From assembly GCA_018822845.1 (NCBI GenBank), contig JAHJJD010000058.1, forward strand, positions 20,354 to 84,353: DNA of 64,000 nucleotides, in the 5' to 3' direction. The DNA is from Gammaproteobacteria bacterium. Lineage in GTDB: Bacteria > Pseudomonadota > Gammaproteobacteria > Thiotrichales > Thiotrichaceae. A program made the translations under genes and the position numbers. The notes beneath the pieces were generated by a model. That model saw only the letters and a program-made list of their open reading frames with translations. It was not told where the DNA came from and ran no database searches. The first letter of the stretch is position 1. The number at the start of each line of letters is the position of its first letter. Below are positions 42,513-52,149 of the stretch, piece by piece.

Positions 42513-45500
42513 CCATACCCACCGCCACCCGGTGTAGCCACCGTCAGCACATCGCCCGCTTCCACCTCTACCTGCGCAATCCCTTCCAGCGTTTGCAGAT
42601 AACCATCCGCCCGTAACACCCGGTTGACCCCGCGCTGCCCATGCCTGCCGCCCGCCATGCCATACGGCGCAACCTTGCGATGCCCCGACACAAGGCTCAC
42701 GGTCATCGGTTCCAGAAAGCGGGTCTTGCGCACCACGCCATCGCCGCCGCGCTGTTTGCCTTTGCCGCCAGAATGCGGGCGTATGTGGAAAGCTTCCAGC
42801 CGCACCGGAAAGCGCGTTTCGAGAATTTCCGGGTCAGTCAGACGCGAATTGGTCATGTGGGTATGCACCGCACTCGCGCCATCCGCATTCGCCGTCGCAC
42901 CCGCGCCGCCACACAGGGTTTCGTAATACTGGTGGCGGGCATTGCCCCACGTCACGTTGTTCATCGTACCTTGTGCCGCTCCCATGATGCCGAGTGCGCC
43001 GAATAGCGCATCCACCACGTATTGCGAGGTTTCCACATTGCCCGCCACCACTGCCGCCGGGTATTGCGGGTTGAGCAGGGAGCCGGGCGGAATGATGATA
43101 TTGAGCGGCTTGAGACAACCTTCGTTGAGCGGGATATTGTCCGCCACCAAACAGCGGAACACGTACAGCACCGCCGCACGGGTAATCGCCGTCGGTGCAT
43201 TCAAGTTGCCGGGGTGCTGCGGGCTGGTTCCCGTGAAATCCAGCGTGGCGGAACGGCTTGCCGTATCCACGGTAATTTGCACGCACACAAGGCTGCCATC
43301 ATCCATCTCATACTGGAAACTGCCATCACGCAGACTGCCGATCACGCGCCGCACCGAGGCTTCCGCATTGTCCTGTACATGGCGCATGTAGGCTTGCACC
43401 GTTGCCAACCCCATCTGCCCGATCATGCGCCGCAGTTCGGATTCGCCGCGTGCGCAAGCCGCCAGTTGCGCCTTCAGGTCGGCAATGTTGTAGTCGATAT
43501 TGCGGGCGGGGTACGTGCCAGATGCCAGCAAGGCACGAATTGCTTCCTCGCGGAAATGGCCTTGCTCTACCAGCTTGACATTGGTGAGCAGGATACCTTC
43601 CTCCTCAATCGTGCGGCTTTGCGGCGGAATTGATCCGGGGGTAACCCCGCCCACATCGGCATGATGCCCACGGGTGGCGACGTAGAAAATGATCGCGCTG
43701 CCCGTTTCCTCGAACACCGGCTTGACCACGGTAATGTCAGGCAAGTGCGTGCCGCCGTGGTACGGGTCATTCAGCACGAATACATCGCCCGGCTGCATTG
43801 CGCCCGCATTGGCACTGATCACTGCCTTGATGCTCTCGCTCATGCTGCCCAGATGCACCGGCATGTGCGGCGCATTCGCCACCAGATTGCCATCGGGGTC
43901 GAAGATCGCGCAGGAAAAGTCCAGCCGTTCCTTGATATTCACCGACACGGCGGTTTGTTCCAGTACAAAGCCCATCTGCTCGGCGATCGACATGAACAGG
44001 TTGTTGAAGATTTCCAGGCGGATGGGGTCGGGGGAATTACCCCCCATCCCCGGCCCTTCCCCCGCAAGGGGGGCAGGGAGCGAAGAGGGGAGGCGTTCCA
44101 TCACCAGATTGCCTTGCCCGGTCAATTGCACCGTCCAACCTGGTTCCACCACCACCGTCCCGGTACATTCCAGAATCACCGCCGGGCCACTAATGGATTG
44201 GTCTGTTTGCAATGCTTCCCGCTGATAAAACGGCGTATCCCGCCATTCCCCACGCATAAACACCGGATGGACTGTAGCCGTTCCCTGAGCGGAGTCGAAG
44301 GGAACATGAGGCAGAGGAGGATTCCTTTCCCCTGCAATCCCCTCCACCTCAATACTGGCAACCACCACCGCCTTCTCAGCCGTCACAAACCCAAACCGTA
44401 CCCGATGCGCCTCCTCAAACGCCGCACGGATCGCACTCGCGTCCTCTCCATCCCAAGCCACCAGCAAACTCGAATCCGACCCCGCATACCGGCAATGCAG
44501 CCGCGTTTCATGCCGCAAATGCGCAGTGCTGACACCTTGCTCACGGATATGCGCCGCCGTTTCCGCCATCAATTCCGCCCGTAAGCTTTCCAGACCAGCC
44601 AGCAATCCGCCATCCAGCACAGCTTCCACGCTACGGGTCAGAATCTGCCGCACATCCGCCAAGCCCATCCCATACGCCGACAACACGCCAGCGAACGGAT
44701 GCAGGAATACCTTGCTCATCCCCAACGCTTCCGCCACCAGGCAGGCATGTTGCCCGCTCGCGCCGCCAAAGCAGCACAGCGCGTATTCGCTCACGTCGTA
44801 GCCGCGTTGGACAGAGATTTTCTTGATCGCATTCGCCATGTTTTCGACGGCAATGGCGAGAAAGCCTTCTGCAACCTGTTCGGGTGTCAGGCTTCGACTC
44901 CGCTCAGCCAACGAATTGAACTTCGCACAAACAGTATCGACATCCAGCGCTTCATTGCCTTCGGGGCCGAAAATCTGTGGGAAATAATCCGCCTGCAACT
45001 TGCCCAGCATCACATTGCAATCAGTAATCGTCAGCGGCCCACCCCGCCGGTAAGCCGCAGGTCCCGGATTCGCCCCGGCGGAGTCTGGCCCCACCCGGAA
45101 GCGTTGCCCGTCGAAATGCAATATCGAACCGCCACCCGCTGCCACAGTATGAATCAGCATCATCGGCGCACGAATCCTTGCCCCGGCAATATGGCTTTCC
45201 AGCGTGCGTTCGTACTCGCCCGCAAAGTGGCACACGTCAGTCGACGTACCGCCCATATCAAAACCAATCAGTCGATCAAAACCGGCAGCCTGTGCGGTTT
45301 GCACCATGCCAACCACACCACCCGCAGGCCCTGACAGGATCGCATCCTTGCCCTGAAAGTGATCCGCGTGGGTCAGCCCGCCATTGGATTGCATGAAAAA
45401 CAGCCTGGTATCAGGTAGTTCCCGCGCCACTTGCTCGACATAGCGGCGCAACACAGGCGAAAGGTAGGCATCCACCACCGTGGTATCCCCGCGTCCCACA

Positions 45501-46108
45501 AACTTGATCAGCGGGCTGACCGCATGGCTGGTGGAAACCTGGGTGAAACCGATTTCGCGGGCAAGCGCTGCCACTTGCTGCTCGTGCTGCGGGTAGCGAT
45601 AAGCGTGCATGAACAAAATCGCCACCGAGCGCAAACCCTTGGCATAAGCGGCTTGCAGGGCAGGGCGGATTTGCGCTGCATCCGGTGTTTGCAGGATTTC
45701 CCCATCAGCAGCAATACGTTCCTCCACCTCCAGCACCTCGGCATAGAGCATTTGTGGCAATTCAATGTCGAGCGCGAACAAGTTGGGGCGTTGCTGGTAG
45801 CCAATGCGCAAGGCATCACCGAAACCGCGTGTCGTAACCAGCAGCACGGGTTCGCCCTTGTGTTCCAGCAGCGCATTGGTGGCAACAGTCGTGCCCATGC
45901 GCACGGTGTCTATCTGTTCCACCGGAATGGCTTGCCCTCTTTCCACCCCCAGCAGATCACGAATGCCCTGAATCGCGGCGTCAGGGTAACGTTCCGGATT
46001 TTCCGACAGCAGCTTGTGGGTGCGCAGTTCGCCATCTGGCGTGCGTGCCACGATGTCGGTGAAGGTGCCGCCACGGTCGATCCAGAATTGCCAACGTCCG
46101 TATGTCAT
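42509..46108 (-). CDS. 5-oxoprolinase/hydantoinase, fused HyuA-HyuB type
   Basis: The 1,199-residue protein joins a hydantoinase A/oxoprolinase ATP-binding half (about 1-660; [23 protein letters not shown]) with a hydantoinase B half (about 690-1199; [23 protein letters not shown]). The fused layout is that of ATP-dependent 5-oxoprolinases, which open 5-oxoproline to glutamate, but hydantoin-type substrates are possible. Ribosome site AGGAG precedes the ATG. Three repeats lie in frame inside it: a family A element at the junction of the halves and two family C copies. It is divergent from cydA. Confidence 0.85.
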   Translation of the reverse strand: MTYGRWQFWIDRGGTFTDIVARTPDGELRTHKLLSENPERYPDAAIQGIRDLLGVERGQAIPVEQIDTVRMGTTVATNALLEHKGEPVLLVTTRGFGDALRIGYQQRPNLFALDIELPQMLYAEVLEVEERIAADGEILQTPDAAQIRPALQAAYAKGLRSVAILFMHAYRYPQHEQQVAALAREIGFTQVSTSHAVSPLIKFVGRGDTTVVDAYLSPVLRRYVEQVARELPDTRLFFMQSNGGLTHADHFQGKDAILSGPAGGVVGMVQTAQAAGFDRLIGFDMGGTSTDVCHFAGEYERTLESHIAGARIRAPMMLIHTVAAGGGSILHFDGQRFRVGPDSAGANPGPAAYRRGGPLTITDCNVMLGKLQADYFPQIFGPEGNEALDVDTVCAKFNSLAERSRSLTPEQVAEGFLAIAVENMANAIKKISVQRGYDVSEYALCCFGGASGQHACLVAEALGMSKVFLHPFAGVLSAYGMGLADVRQILTRSVEAVLDGGLLAGLESLRAELMAETAAHIREQGVSTAHLRHETRLHCRYAGSDSSLLVAWDGEDASAIRAAFEEAHRVRFGFVTAEKAVVVASIEVEGIAGERNPPLPHVPFDSAQGTATVHPVFMRGEWRDTPFYQREALQTDQSISGPAVILECTGTVVVEPGWTVQLTGQGNLVMERLPSSLPAPLAGEGPGMGGNSPDPIRLEIFNNLFMSIAEQMGFVLEQTAVSVNIKERLDFSCAIFDPDGNLVANAPHMPVHLGSMSESIKAVISANAGAMQPGDVFVLNDPYHGGTHLPDITVVKPVFEETGSAIIFYVATRGHHADVGGVTPGSIPPQSRTIEEEGILLTNVKLVEQGHFREEAIRALLASGTYPARNIDYNIADLKAQLAACARGESELRRMIGQMGLATVQAYMRHVQDNAEASVRRVIGSLRDGSFQYEMDDGSLVCVQITVDTASRSATLDFTGTSPQHPGNLNAPTAITRAAVLYVFRCLVADNIPLNEGCLKPLNIIIPPGSLLNPQYPAAVVAGNVETSQYVVDALFGALGIMGAAQGTMNNVTWGNARHQYYETLCGGAGATANADGASAVHTHMTNSRLTDPEILETRFPVRLEAFHIRPHSGGKGKQRGGDGVVRKTRFLEPMTVSLVSGHRKVAPYGMAGGRHGQRGVNRVLRADGYLQTLEGIAQVEVEAGDVLTVATPGGGGYG
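44040..44092. repeat. Palindromic element (family A) inside the oxoprolinase gene
   Basis: The core CCTTCCCCCGCAAGGGGGG plus flanks matches elements at 51358-51404, 59844-59966 and 60993-61115. On the coding strand it gives [15 protein letters not shown] at the junction between the two enzyme halves. Confidence 0.9.
44280..44305. repeat. Family C element inside the oxoprolinase gene
   Basis: GTTCCC...GGGAAC ends flank GAGCGGAGTCGAAG. On the coding strand it reads FDSAQG. Confidence 0.75.
44891..44909. repeat. Second family C element inside the oxoprolinase gene
   Basis: GCTTCGACTCCGCTCAGCC is the opposite orientation of the 44280-44305 core and is read in frame as part of AERSRSLTP. Confidence 0.7.
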
Positions 46109-46135
46109 GGGAAATACTCCTGATTGTCTTGCCGT

Positions 46136-46149
46136 TTGATCGTTATCAA
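46136..46149 (+). promoter_or_regulatory. Perfect FNR-type operator upstream of cydA
   Basis: TTGATCGTTATCAA has both half-sites of the consensus TTGAT-N4-ATCAA. A TAGGGT -10-like box follows at 46173-46178, with a spacing that fits activation from position -41.5. It lies 121 bases before cydA and 28 bases before the divergent oxoprolinase start. The FNR-family gene at 53976 is the likely regulator. Confidence 0.8.
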
Positions 46150-46269
46150 TGTTGTTGCGCTGCGATTTTCGCTAGGGTCTATTTCCATACTGAAAGTGTC
46201 GGGAATTAGAGCGACCGGCATCTTCGGTATGTCACAAACGGAATAAAGACTCATCACGCAGGAGGTAAC

Positions 46270-47871
46270 ATGATAACTGATGAAGTCGTCGATCTGTCAC
46301 GGCTGCAATTCGCCGTAACTGCCCTTTACCATTTCCTGTTCGTCCCGCTGACGCTGGGGATGACATTCATGCTGGCCATTATGGAATCAGTGTATGTCAT
46401 GACCGGCAAGCAGGTGTACAAGGACATGGTAAAGTTCTGGGGCAAGTTGTTCGGTATCAACTTCGCCCTCGGTGTCACCACCGGTCTGACCATGGAATTC
46501 CAGTTTGGCACCAACTGGGCATATTACTCACATTACGTCGGCGATGTATTCGGTGCGCCACTGGCCATTGAAGGCTTGATGGCTTTCTTCCTCGAATCGA
46601 CCTTTGTTGGTTTGTTTTTCTTCGGTTGGGATCGTCTGAGCAAGGTGCAGCATTTGTCCGTCACCTGGCTGATGGCGATAGGCACCAACCTTTCCGCGCT
46701 GTGGATACTGATCGCCAATGGCTGGATGCAGAATCCGGTCGGGGCGGAATTCAGCTATGAAACCATGCGCATGGAAATGGTGGACTTCGCCGCCGTCCTG
46801 CTGAACCCGGTTGCGCAGGTCAAGTTCATCCACACCGTGGCGGCGGGTTACGTGACGGGGGCGATGTTCGTGCTGTCCATCAGTGCCTGGTACATGCTCA
46901 AGGGTCGCGACATCGGTTTTGCGCGCCGTTCGTTTGCGGTGGCCGCCGGTTTCGGTTTCGCTTCCATCCTCTCCGTCATCCTGCTGGGTGATGAAAGCGG
47001 TTACGAGGCGGGCGATGTGCAGAAGATGAAACTGGCCGCGATTGAGGCTGAATGGGAAACCCACCCCGCACCCGCCGGTTTCAACGTGATTGCGTTCCCG
47101 GATCAGGAGAAGGGTGAAAACAGTTTCGAGCTGAAAATTCCGTATGCACTTGGCCTGATCGCAACCCGCTCCCTCAGTGAGGAAGTTAAGGGCATCAACG
47201 ATCTGGTGGAAGAAAACACCCAGCGCATCCGCAACGGCATCCTCGCTTACAGCCTGTTTACCAAAATGCGCGCAGGCACCGCCAGCGATGTGGATGCGGA
47301 AAGCTTCAGCCGTTTGAAAGCCGATCTGGGCTATGGCTTGCTGCTCAAGCGTTACACGCCGAATGTGGTGGATGCGACCGAAGCGCAAATCCAGATGGCG
47401 GCGAAAGACACCGTGCCAAATGTCGCCCCCCTGTTCTGGACATTCCGCATCATGGTTGCTTCCGGCTTCTTCATGTTGCTGGTGTTTACACTGGCGTTCT
47501 ATTACACCGCGAAAAAGACGGCGTTTGAAAAGCGCTGGTTGTTGCGTCTGGCTGCCGTTAGCCTGCCGTTGCCGTGGATTGCGATCGAGTCCGGCTGGTT
47601 CGTGGCCGAATACGGTCGCCAGCCGTGGGCGATTGGTGAGGTGCTGCCGACGTTCCTCGGTACTTCGACGCTGACGGAATGGGATCTGATCGGCAGTATC
47701 GCTGGCTTCGTGTTCTTCTACACGATCCTGCTGATTGCCGAGATGTACCTGATGATCAAGTTCGCCAAGCAGGGGCCAAGCAGTCTGCACAGCGGGCGCT
47801 ACCATTTCGAGAAAAGTGGTGGTGGTCATGCAGGCGCTGTCATGGCTGACAAACTCAACGAGCGGGTGTAA
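46270..47871 (+). CDS. cydA: Cytochrome bd ubiquinol oxidase subunit I
   Basis: CydA carries haems b558, b595 and d and oxidises quinol while reducing oxygen with high affinity. The 533-residue protein has about nine membrane helices and the long Q-loop (about 245-385) of the E. coli-type subfamily. It shows the axial His/Met regions and [13 protein letters not shown] near the start. A strong ribosome site (AGGAGGTAAC) precedes the ATG. Confidence 0.96.
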   Translation: MITDEVVDLSRLQFAVTALYHFLFVPLTLGMTFMLAIMESVYVMTGKQVYKDMVKFWGKLFGINFALGVTTGLTMEFQFGTNWAYYSHYVGDVFGAPLAIEGLMAFFLESTFVGLFFFGWDRLSKVQHLSVTWLMAIGTNLSALWILIANGWMQNPVGAEFSYETMRMEMVDFAAVLLNPVAQVKFIHTVAAGYVTGAMFVLSISAWYMLKGRDIGFARRSFAVAAGFGFASILSVILLGDESGYEAGDVQKMKLAAIEAEWETHPAPAGFNVIAFPDQEKGENSFELKIPYALGLIATRSLSEEVKGINDLVEENTQRIRNGILAYSLFTKMRAGTASDVDAESFSRLKADLGYGLLLKRYTPNVVDATEAQIQMAAKDTVPNVAPLFWTFRIMVASGFFMLLVFTLAFYYTAKKTAFEKRWLLRLAAVSLPLPWIAIESGWFVAEYGRQPWAIGEVLPTFLGTSTLTEWDLIGSIAGFVFFYTILLIAEMYLMIKFAKQGPSSLHSGRYHFEKSGGGHAGAVMADKLNERV

Positions 47872-47882
47872 GGAGTACGAAC

Positions 47883-49025
47883 ATGATTTTTGATTATGAA
47901 ACATTCAAGCTCATCTGGTGGGTACTGGTTGGCGTTTTGTTTATCGGTTTTGCTTTGACCGATGGCTTCGACATGGGCGTGGGCGCGTTGCTGCGTTATG
48001 TCGGTAAAACCGATGAAGAACGCCGGGTGGCGATCAATACGATTGCACCGCACTGGGATGGTAATCAGGTGTGGCTGATCCTGGCGGCAGGGGCGATTTT
48101 TGCGGCCTGGCCGATCACGTTTGGCGCGGCGTTTTCCAGCTTTTACTGGGCGCTGGTGCTGACGCTGTTCTCGCTGTTCTTCCGTCCGGTTGGTTTTGAC
48201 TACCGTTCCAAGATTGCTGACCCGCGCTGGCGTAATACCTGGGACTGGGGCCTGGTCGCTGCCGGGGTGATTCCGCCACTGGTGATCGGGGTGGCATTTG
48301 GCAATTTGCTGCTGGGCGTGCCTTTCGAGTTCGATGAATTCCTGCGCATCAGTAGTTACGGTTCGCTGTTTGCCCTGTTCCACCCGTTCGCGGTGCTGGT
48401 GGGGCTGGTCAGCCTGCTGATGTTCATGATGCAGGGCGCGACCTACCTGATGATGCGTACCGATGAAGCGGTGTATGCGCGTTCCCGCAAGGCGGCGCAA
48501 ATGACTGCTATGGGTGTGCTGATCACCTTCGGTTTGGCGGGTATCTGGTTGTGGGCTGGCATTGATGGTTTCGCCATTACCCAGGAACCTTCCCATAGCG
48601 CACTGCCCAACCCGGTTGCGAAAACCGTGATGCCGATGGCGGGCGCGTGGCTGGCGAATTACAGCACTTATCCGCTGGCGATTGCGGCTCCGGTAGCGGG
48701 CTTCCTCGGCGCATTCGGGGTGTTGTTGCTGGCGGGGAAAGATCGCCCGGTGCTGAGCTTCATTCATAGTTCGCTGAGCGTAATCGGGGTGATCATGACG
48801 GCCGGGGTTTCGCTGTTTCCGTTCGTCATGCCTTCCAGCCTGAACCCGAACCATAGCCTGACGATCTGGGATTCTTCCTCCAGCCATCTGACGCTGGCGA
48901 TCATGTTCTGGGCGGCGATGATTTTCGTGCCGATCATCCTGTTTTACACCGTGTGGTGCTACAAACAGTTGTGGGGCAAGATTACCGTCAAGTTTATCCG
49001 TGACAACGATCACGCGGTTTATTAA
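47883..49025 (+). CDS. cydB: Cytochrome bd ubiquinol oxidase subunit II
   Basis: The 380-residue partner subunit has eight or so membrane helices with the family stretches VLFIGFALTDGFDMGVGALL, HWDGNQVWLILAAGAIFAAWP and a C-terminal LTIWDSSSSHLTL. It lies 11 bases after cydA. Confidence 0.96.
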   Translation: MIFDYETFKLIWWVLVGVLFIGFALTDGFDMGVGALLRYVGKTDEERRVAINTIAPHWDGNQVWLILAAGAIFAAWPITFGAAFSSFYWALVLTLFSLFFRPVGFDYRSKIADPRWRNTWDWGLVAAGVIPPLVIGVAFGNLLLGVPFEFDEFLRISSYGSLFALFHPFAVLVGLVSLLMFMMQGATYLMMRTDEAVYARSRKAAQMTAMGVLITFGLAGIWLWAGIDGFAITQEPSHSALPNPVAKTVMPMAGAWLANYSTYPLAIAAPVAGFLGAFGVLLLAGKDRPVLSFIHSSLSVIGVIMTAGVSLFPFVMPSSLNPNHSLTIWDSSSSHLTLAIMFWAAMIFVPIILFYTVWCYKQLWGKITVKFIRDNDHAVY

Positions 49026-49036
49026 GGAGGTTTACT

Positions 49037-49141
49037 ATGTGGTATTTCGCATGGCTTCTCGGCGTACTGCTGGCCTGTTCCTTCGGCATTATCAATGTCA
49101 TGTGGCTTGAGATGCACGGCGGTCTGGAGCAGGATGACTGA
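49037..49141 (+). CDS. cydX: Cytochrome bd small subunit CydX
   Basis: A 34-residue protein, MWYFAWLLGVLLACSFGIIN and a short charged tail (WLEMHGGLEQDD), with AAGGAGG in front. It matches the CydX/YbgT family, one helix that stabilises the oxidase haems. Confidence 0.93.
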   Translation: MWYFAWLLGVLLACSFGIINVMWLEMHGGLEQDD

Positions 49142-49170
49142 GTAGTTTGACTCCGGGAGGAGCAAGGTAA

Positions 49171-49202
49171 AAGGGAGTGTTTTCATGCACTCCCTTTTTT
49201 GT
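49171..49202 (+). terminator. Rho-independent terminator after cydABX
   Basis: GGGAGTG (49173-49179) pairs with CACTCCC (49188-49194), followed by TTTTTT. Confidence 0.85.
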
Positions 49203-49255
49203 TTTGCCCTATAATCCGGCCAGATTTGACAAGTAATTTAAAACAGGAATGCACC

Positions 49256-50116
49256 ATGACCATTACCCAGATAGAAGGCAAGGGCGGCTTGCCCATGATC
49301 AATGTCAGCAACGAGCATGCGGAGGCACTGATTTCGGTGTACGCAGGGCAGGTGCTGTCATTTACGCCCAAGGGCGCGGCGGATGTGCTGTTTGTCAGCG
49401 ACAAGGCTTATTACGCAGCAGGCAAGGCGATCAAGGGCGGTGTGCCCATTTGCTGGCCATGGTTCGGCGCTGATCCGGAAGGCAAGGGCCGTCCGGCGCA
49501 CGGCTTCATGCGTAATCGTATGTGGGAAGTGTGGGGCAGCAGCGAAAATGCGGATGGTTCCTCAAGCGTAACGCTGGGTGTGGAATCTTCCCCTGAAACA
49601 CTGGCTATCTGGCCGCACGCCTTCAAACTGGCGATGGAAATCACCGTTGGCAAAACCCTGCAACTGGCGCTGGTGACACACAACACCGGTGATGCGGCAT
49701 TCAGCATTACCCAGGCCATGCATACCTATTTCTCGGTCGGCGACATTGCGCAAACCCGTGTTACCGGGCTGGAAGGCACGCAATACATCGACAAGGCGGC
49801 AGGCGCAGGCGGCGCAATCAAACAGCAGGATGGCGCGGTGGGAATCGCGGCGGAAGTCGACCGTGTTTACCTCGACGTTCCAGCCGCACTGGCGATTGTA
49901 GATGGTGCGCTGAACCGTAGCATCCGCATCACTTCCAGCGGCAACAAGACAGCGGTGGTGTGGAACCCGTGGGCAGAAATTGCCGCGAGCATGGCTGACT
50001 TGCAGGATGACGATTACACCCGTTTCGTCTGTGTCGAAACCACCAATGCGGTGGATGATGTGGTGGAGGTTCCGGCAGGCGGGGAATTTCGTCTGGTGGC
50101 GGAATACGCTGTGTAA
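49256..50116 (+). CDS. D-hexose-6-phosphate mutarotase (YeaD-like aldose 1-epimerase)
   Basis: The 286-residue protein matches the YeaD group: KGGVPICWPWFG, HGFMRNRMWEV, NTGDAAFSITQAMHTYFSV and WNPWAE. These enzymes interconvert anomers of glucose 6-phosphate. I chose ATG 49256, which has AGGAA upstream. It lies between cydABX and cydDC but shows no link to respiration. Confidence 0.9.
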   Translation: MTITQIEGKGGLPMINVSNEHAEALISVYAGQVLSFTPKGAADVLFVSDKAYYAAGKAIKGGVPICWPWFGADPEGKGRPAHGFMRNRMWEVWGSSENADGSSSVTLGVESSPETLAIWPHAFKLAMEITVGKTLQLALVTHNTGDAAFSITQAMHTYFSVGDIAQTRVTGLEGTQYIDKAAGAGGAIKQQDGAVGIAAEVDRVYLDVPAALAIVDGALNRSIRITSSGNKTAVVWNPWAEIAASMADLQDDDYTRFVCVETTNAVDDVVEVPAGGEFRLVAEYAV

Positions 50117-50134
50117 TCCGCTGCATTAGCCCAA

Positions 50135-50170
50135 TAAAAAAGGGAACGATTAAACCGCTCCCTTTTCATT
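50135..50170 (+). terminator. Terminator-like hairpin after the mutarotase gene
   Basis: AAAAGGGA can pair with TCCCTTTT, with ACG/CGC extending the stem. The rest of 50171-50364 has no gene. It contains two imperfect copies of GGATGCAGG(A)TAAATCC about 48 bases apart. Confidence 0.55.
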
Positions 50171-50364
50171 ACCCCCCGTTCTCTGTTCCCCGCGAGCCTG
50201 ATGGCTTCTACACCACCAAGTATAAGCCGGATGCAGGATAAATCCTTTGCGCTTCAGTCAGTAATTACCCGAGGTCGGATGCAGGTAAATCCGTCGGCAT
50301 CACTCTGCAAGTCGAAGTAAGTTTTATTGCCCGGCAGCTTCCCCATCCCTACAATCTACCCCCG

Positions 50365-52149
50365 ATGACAAGAGAAACTGAATCCAGACGCGGCAAACCC
50401 GATCCGGCCATCACCACAGCCTTGAACAACTGGAAGACCCACTCCGGCTTCTGGCTGAAAGCTGCTGTCGCCATCGGCATGAGCGCTGGTCTGCTGCTGA
50501 TTGCGCAGGCGTGGCTGCTGGCGACTACCATCAACGCCGTCGTATTCAGCAAAGCTGCCCTTGCGGACGTAATGCCCTGGCTCTGGGGGATGCTGGCGAT
50601 TTTCCTGCTGCGCGCAGGGCTGGCGTGGGCATCGGAGCAGGCTGCTTTCCACGCCGCTATCCAGGTCAAACTCGCCATCCGTACACAGCTTTACGGTCAT
50701 GTGCAAAAGCTTGGTCCTGCCTGGCTGAGTAATGAGCGTTCCGGCGACATCATTAACACGCTCAGCGATGGGGTGGAGGCGCTGGAAGCCTATTACGCCC
50801 GCTACATTCCCGCCATGTCACTGATTGTGTTGGTGCCACTGGCGATACTGGTTTTTGTGTTTGGCAGTGACTGGATTTCTGCCTTGATCATGCTGGTGAC
50901 AGCACCGCTGATTCCGCTGTTCATGATCCTGATCGGCAAGGGCACGGAAAAGCGCAACCAGCAGCAGTGGAAATCCCTCGCCCGCATGAGCGCCCATTTC
51001 CTCGACGTGATCCAGGGCTTGACCACGCTCAAGCTGTTCAACGCCAGCCGCCGCGAAGCGCAGGTGGTGGCGCAGATTTCCGACGAATACCGCAAGGGAA
51101 CCATGTCGGTACTGCGGATTGCGTTCCTGTCCTCGTTCGCGCTCGAATTCCTTGCTACCGTCAGTATCGCGCTGGTCGCCGTGCTGATTGGCTTCCGCCT
51201 GTTCTGGGGGGAAATGGACTTTTTCTACGGTCTGTTCGTGCTGTTGCTTGTCCCCGAGTTTTACCTGCCGCTGCGCAATATGGGTACGCAGTACCATGCG
51301 CGGATGGAAGCGATTGGGGCAGCGGAGCGGATGGTGGAGATATTGGGGGAGGAGGCGTCTTCACTCCCTGCCCCCCTTGCGGGGGAAGGGTTGGGGATGG
51401 GGGGTAAGGAGGCTGCAAGCCTCCCAATCCGCTTACAAAATATTGACTTCACCTACCCCGACGGACGCCAGGCCCTAAAAGATTTGTCGCTGGAAATCCG
51501 CCCCAACGAGACCCTCGCCATCGTTGGCCCCAGCGGTTCCGGCAAAACCACCCTGATCAACCTGCTGATGGGTTTCCTGCAACCCCAGTCCGGCCAAATC
51601 CTCATCGGTGACTCGCCGCTGCCAGCCATCGAGCCGGAGGCATGGCGCGCACAATTCGCCTGGCTGCCGCAAAAGCCGCAACTGTTTCCGGGTACGGTTG
51701 CCGACAACATCCGCCTCGGCAACCCGCAGGCCAGTCTGGAAGCTGTGCAAGCCGCTGCCGAACAGGCGCAGGCACATGCTTTCATCGCTGCCTTGCCGCA
51801 AGGCTATGAAACCATTGTTGGCGAGGCCGGGCAGGGGCTTTCCGGTGGCCAAATCCAGCGCATCGCCCTGGCCCGCGCCTTCCTCAAGGATGCGCCGCTG
51901 GTGATCCTCGATGAAGCCACCGCCAATCTGGACATGGAAAGCGAAACCCTCGTCCAGGCTGCCGTGCAGAAACTGGCACAAGGCCGTACCCTGATCATGA
52001 TTGCCCACCGCCTGCGCACCGTGCGTTCCGCTTCCCGTATCGCGGTGATTGACCACGGCCAGGTAGCGCAAGTGGGAACCCATGCTGAACTGCTGGAAAC
52101 TTCACCCGTCTACCGTCAGATGGTGCAAGCTTACGGAGGTGAAGCATGA
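50365..52149 (+). CDS. cydD: ABC exporter subunit CydD
   Basis: CydDC exports cysteine and glutathione or handles haem-linked thiols needed for cytochrome bd assembly. The 594-residue protein has a six-helix membrane domain (about 30-320) and an ATPase domain with Walker A GPSGSGKTT, signature LSGGQIQ and Walker B LVILDEAT. A family A repeat is inserted in frame between the two domains (about 332-346). It overlaps cydC by four bases. Confidence 0.9.
   Translation: MTRETESRRGKPDPAITTALNNWKTHSGFWLKAAVAIGMSAGLLLIAQAWLLATTINAVVFSKAALADVMPWLWGMLAIFLLRAGLAWASEQAAFHAAIQVKLAIRTQLYGHVQKLGPAWLSNERSGDIINTLSDGVEALEAYYARYIPAMSLIVLVPLAILVFVFGSDWISALIMLVTAPLIPLFMILIGKGTEKRNQQQWKSLARMSAHFLDVIQGLTTLKLFNASRREAQVVAQISDEYRKGTMSVLRIAFLSSFALEFLATVSIALVAVLIGFRLFWGEMDFFYGLFVLLLVPEFYLPLRNMGTQYHARMEAIGAAERMVEILGEEASSLPAPLAGEGLGMGGKEAASLPIRLQNIDFTYPDGRQALKDLSLEIRPNETLAIVGPSGSGKTTLINLLMGFLQPQSGQILIGDSPLPAIEPEAWRAQFAWLPQKPQLFPGTVADNIRLGNPQASLEAVQAAAEQAQAHAFIAALPQGYETIVGEAGQGLSGGQIQRIALARAFLKDAPLVILDEATANLDMESETLVQAAVQKLAQGRTLIMIAHRLRTVRSASRIAVIDHGQVAQVGTHAELLETSPVYRQMVQAYGGEA
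51358..51404. repeat. Palindromic element (family A) inside cydD
   Basis: The core CCCCCCTTGCGGGGGAAGGG with flanks encodes [15 protein letters not shown] between the membrane and ATPase domains. It belongs to the same family as those at 44040, 59844 and 60993. Confidence 0.9.

Noticed and set aside
44040..44092. Family A elements as transcription terminators
   Set aside because: Most copies are inside coding regions in frame and lack T-runs, so termination cannot be their main role.
46528..47904. Long antisense open frame (458 codons) across cydA
   Set aside because: cydA is an unmistakable gene; the antisense frame is composition-driven, rich in His, Gln and Arg, and has no recognisable domain.
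47826..49013. Long antisense open frame across cydB
   Set aside because: Shadow of cydB; composition is unlike a real protein.
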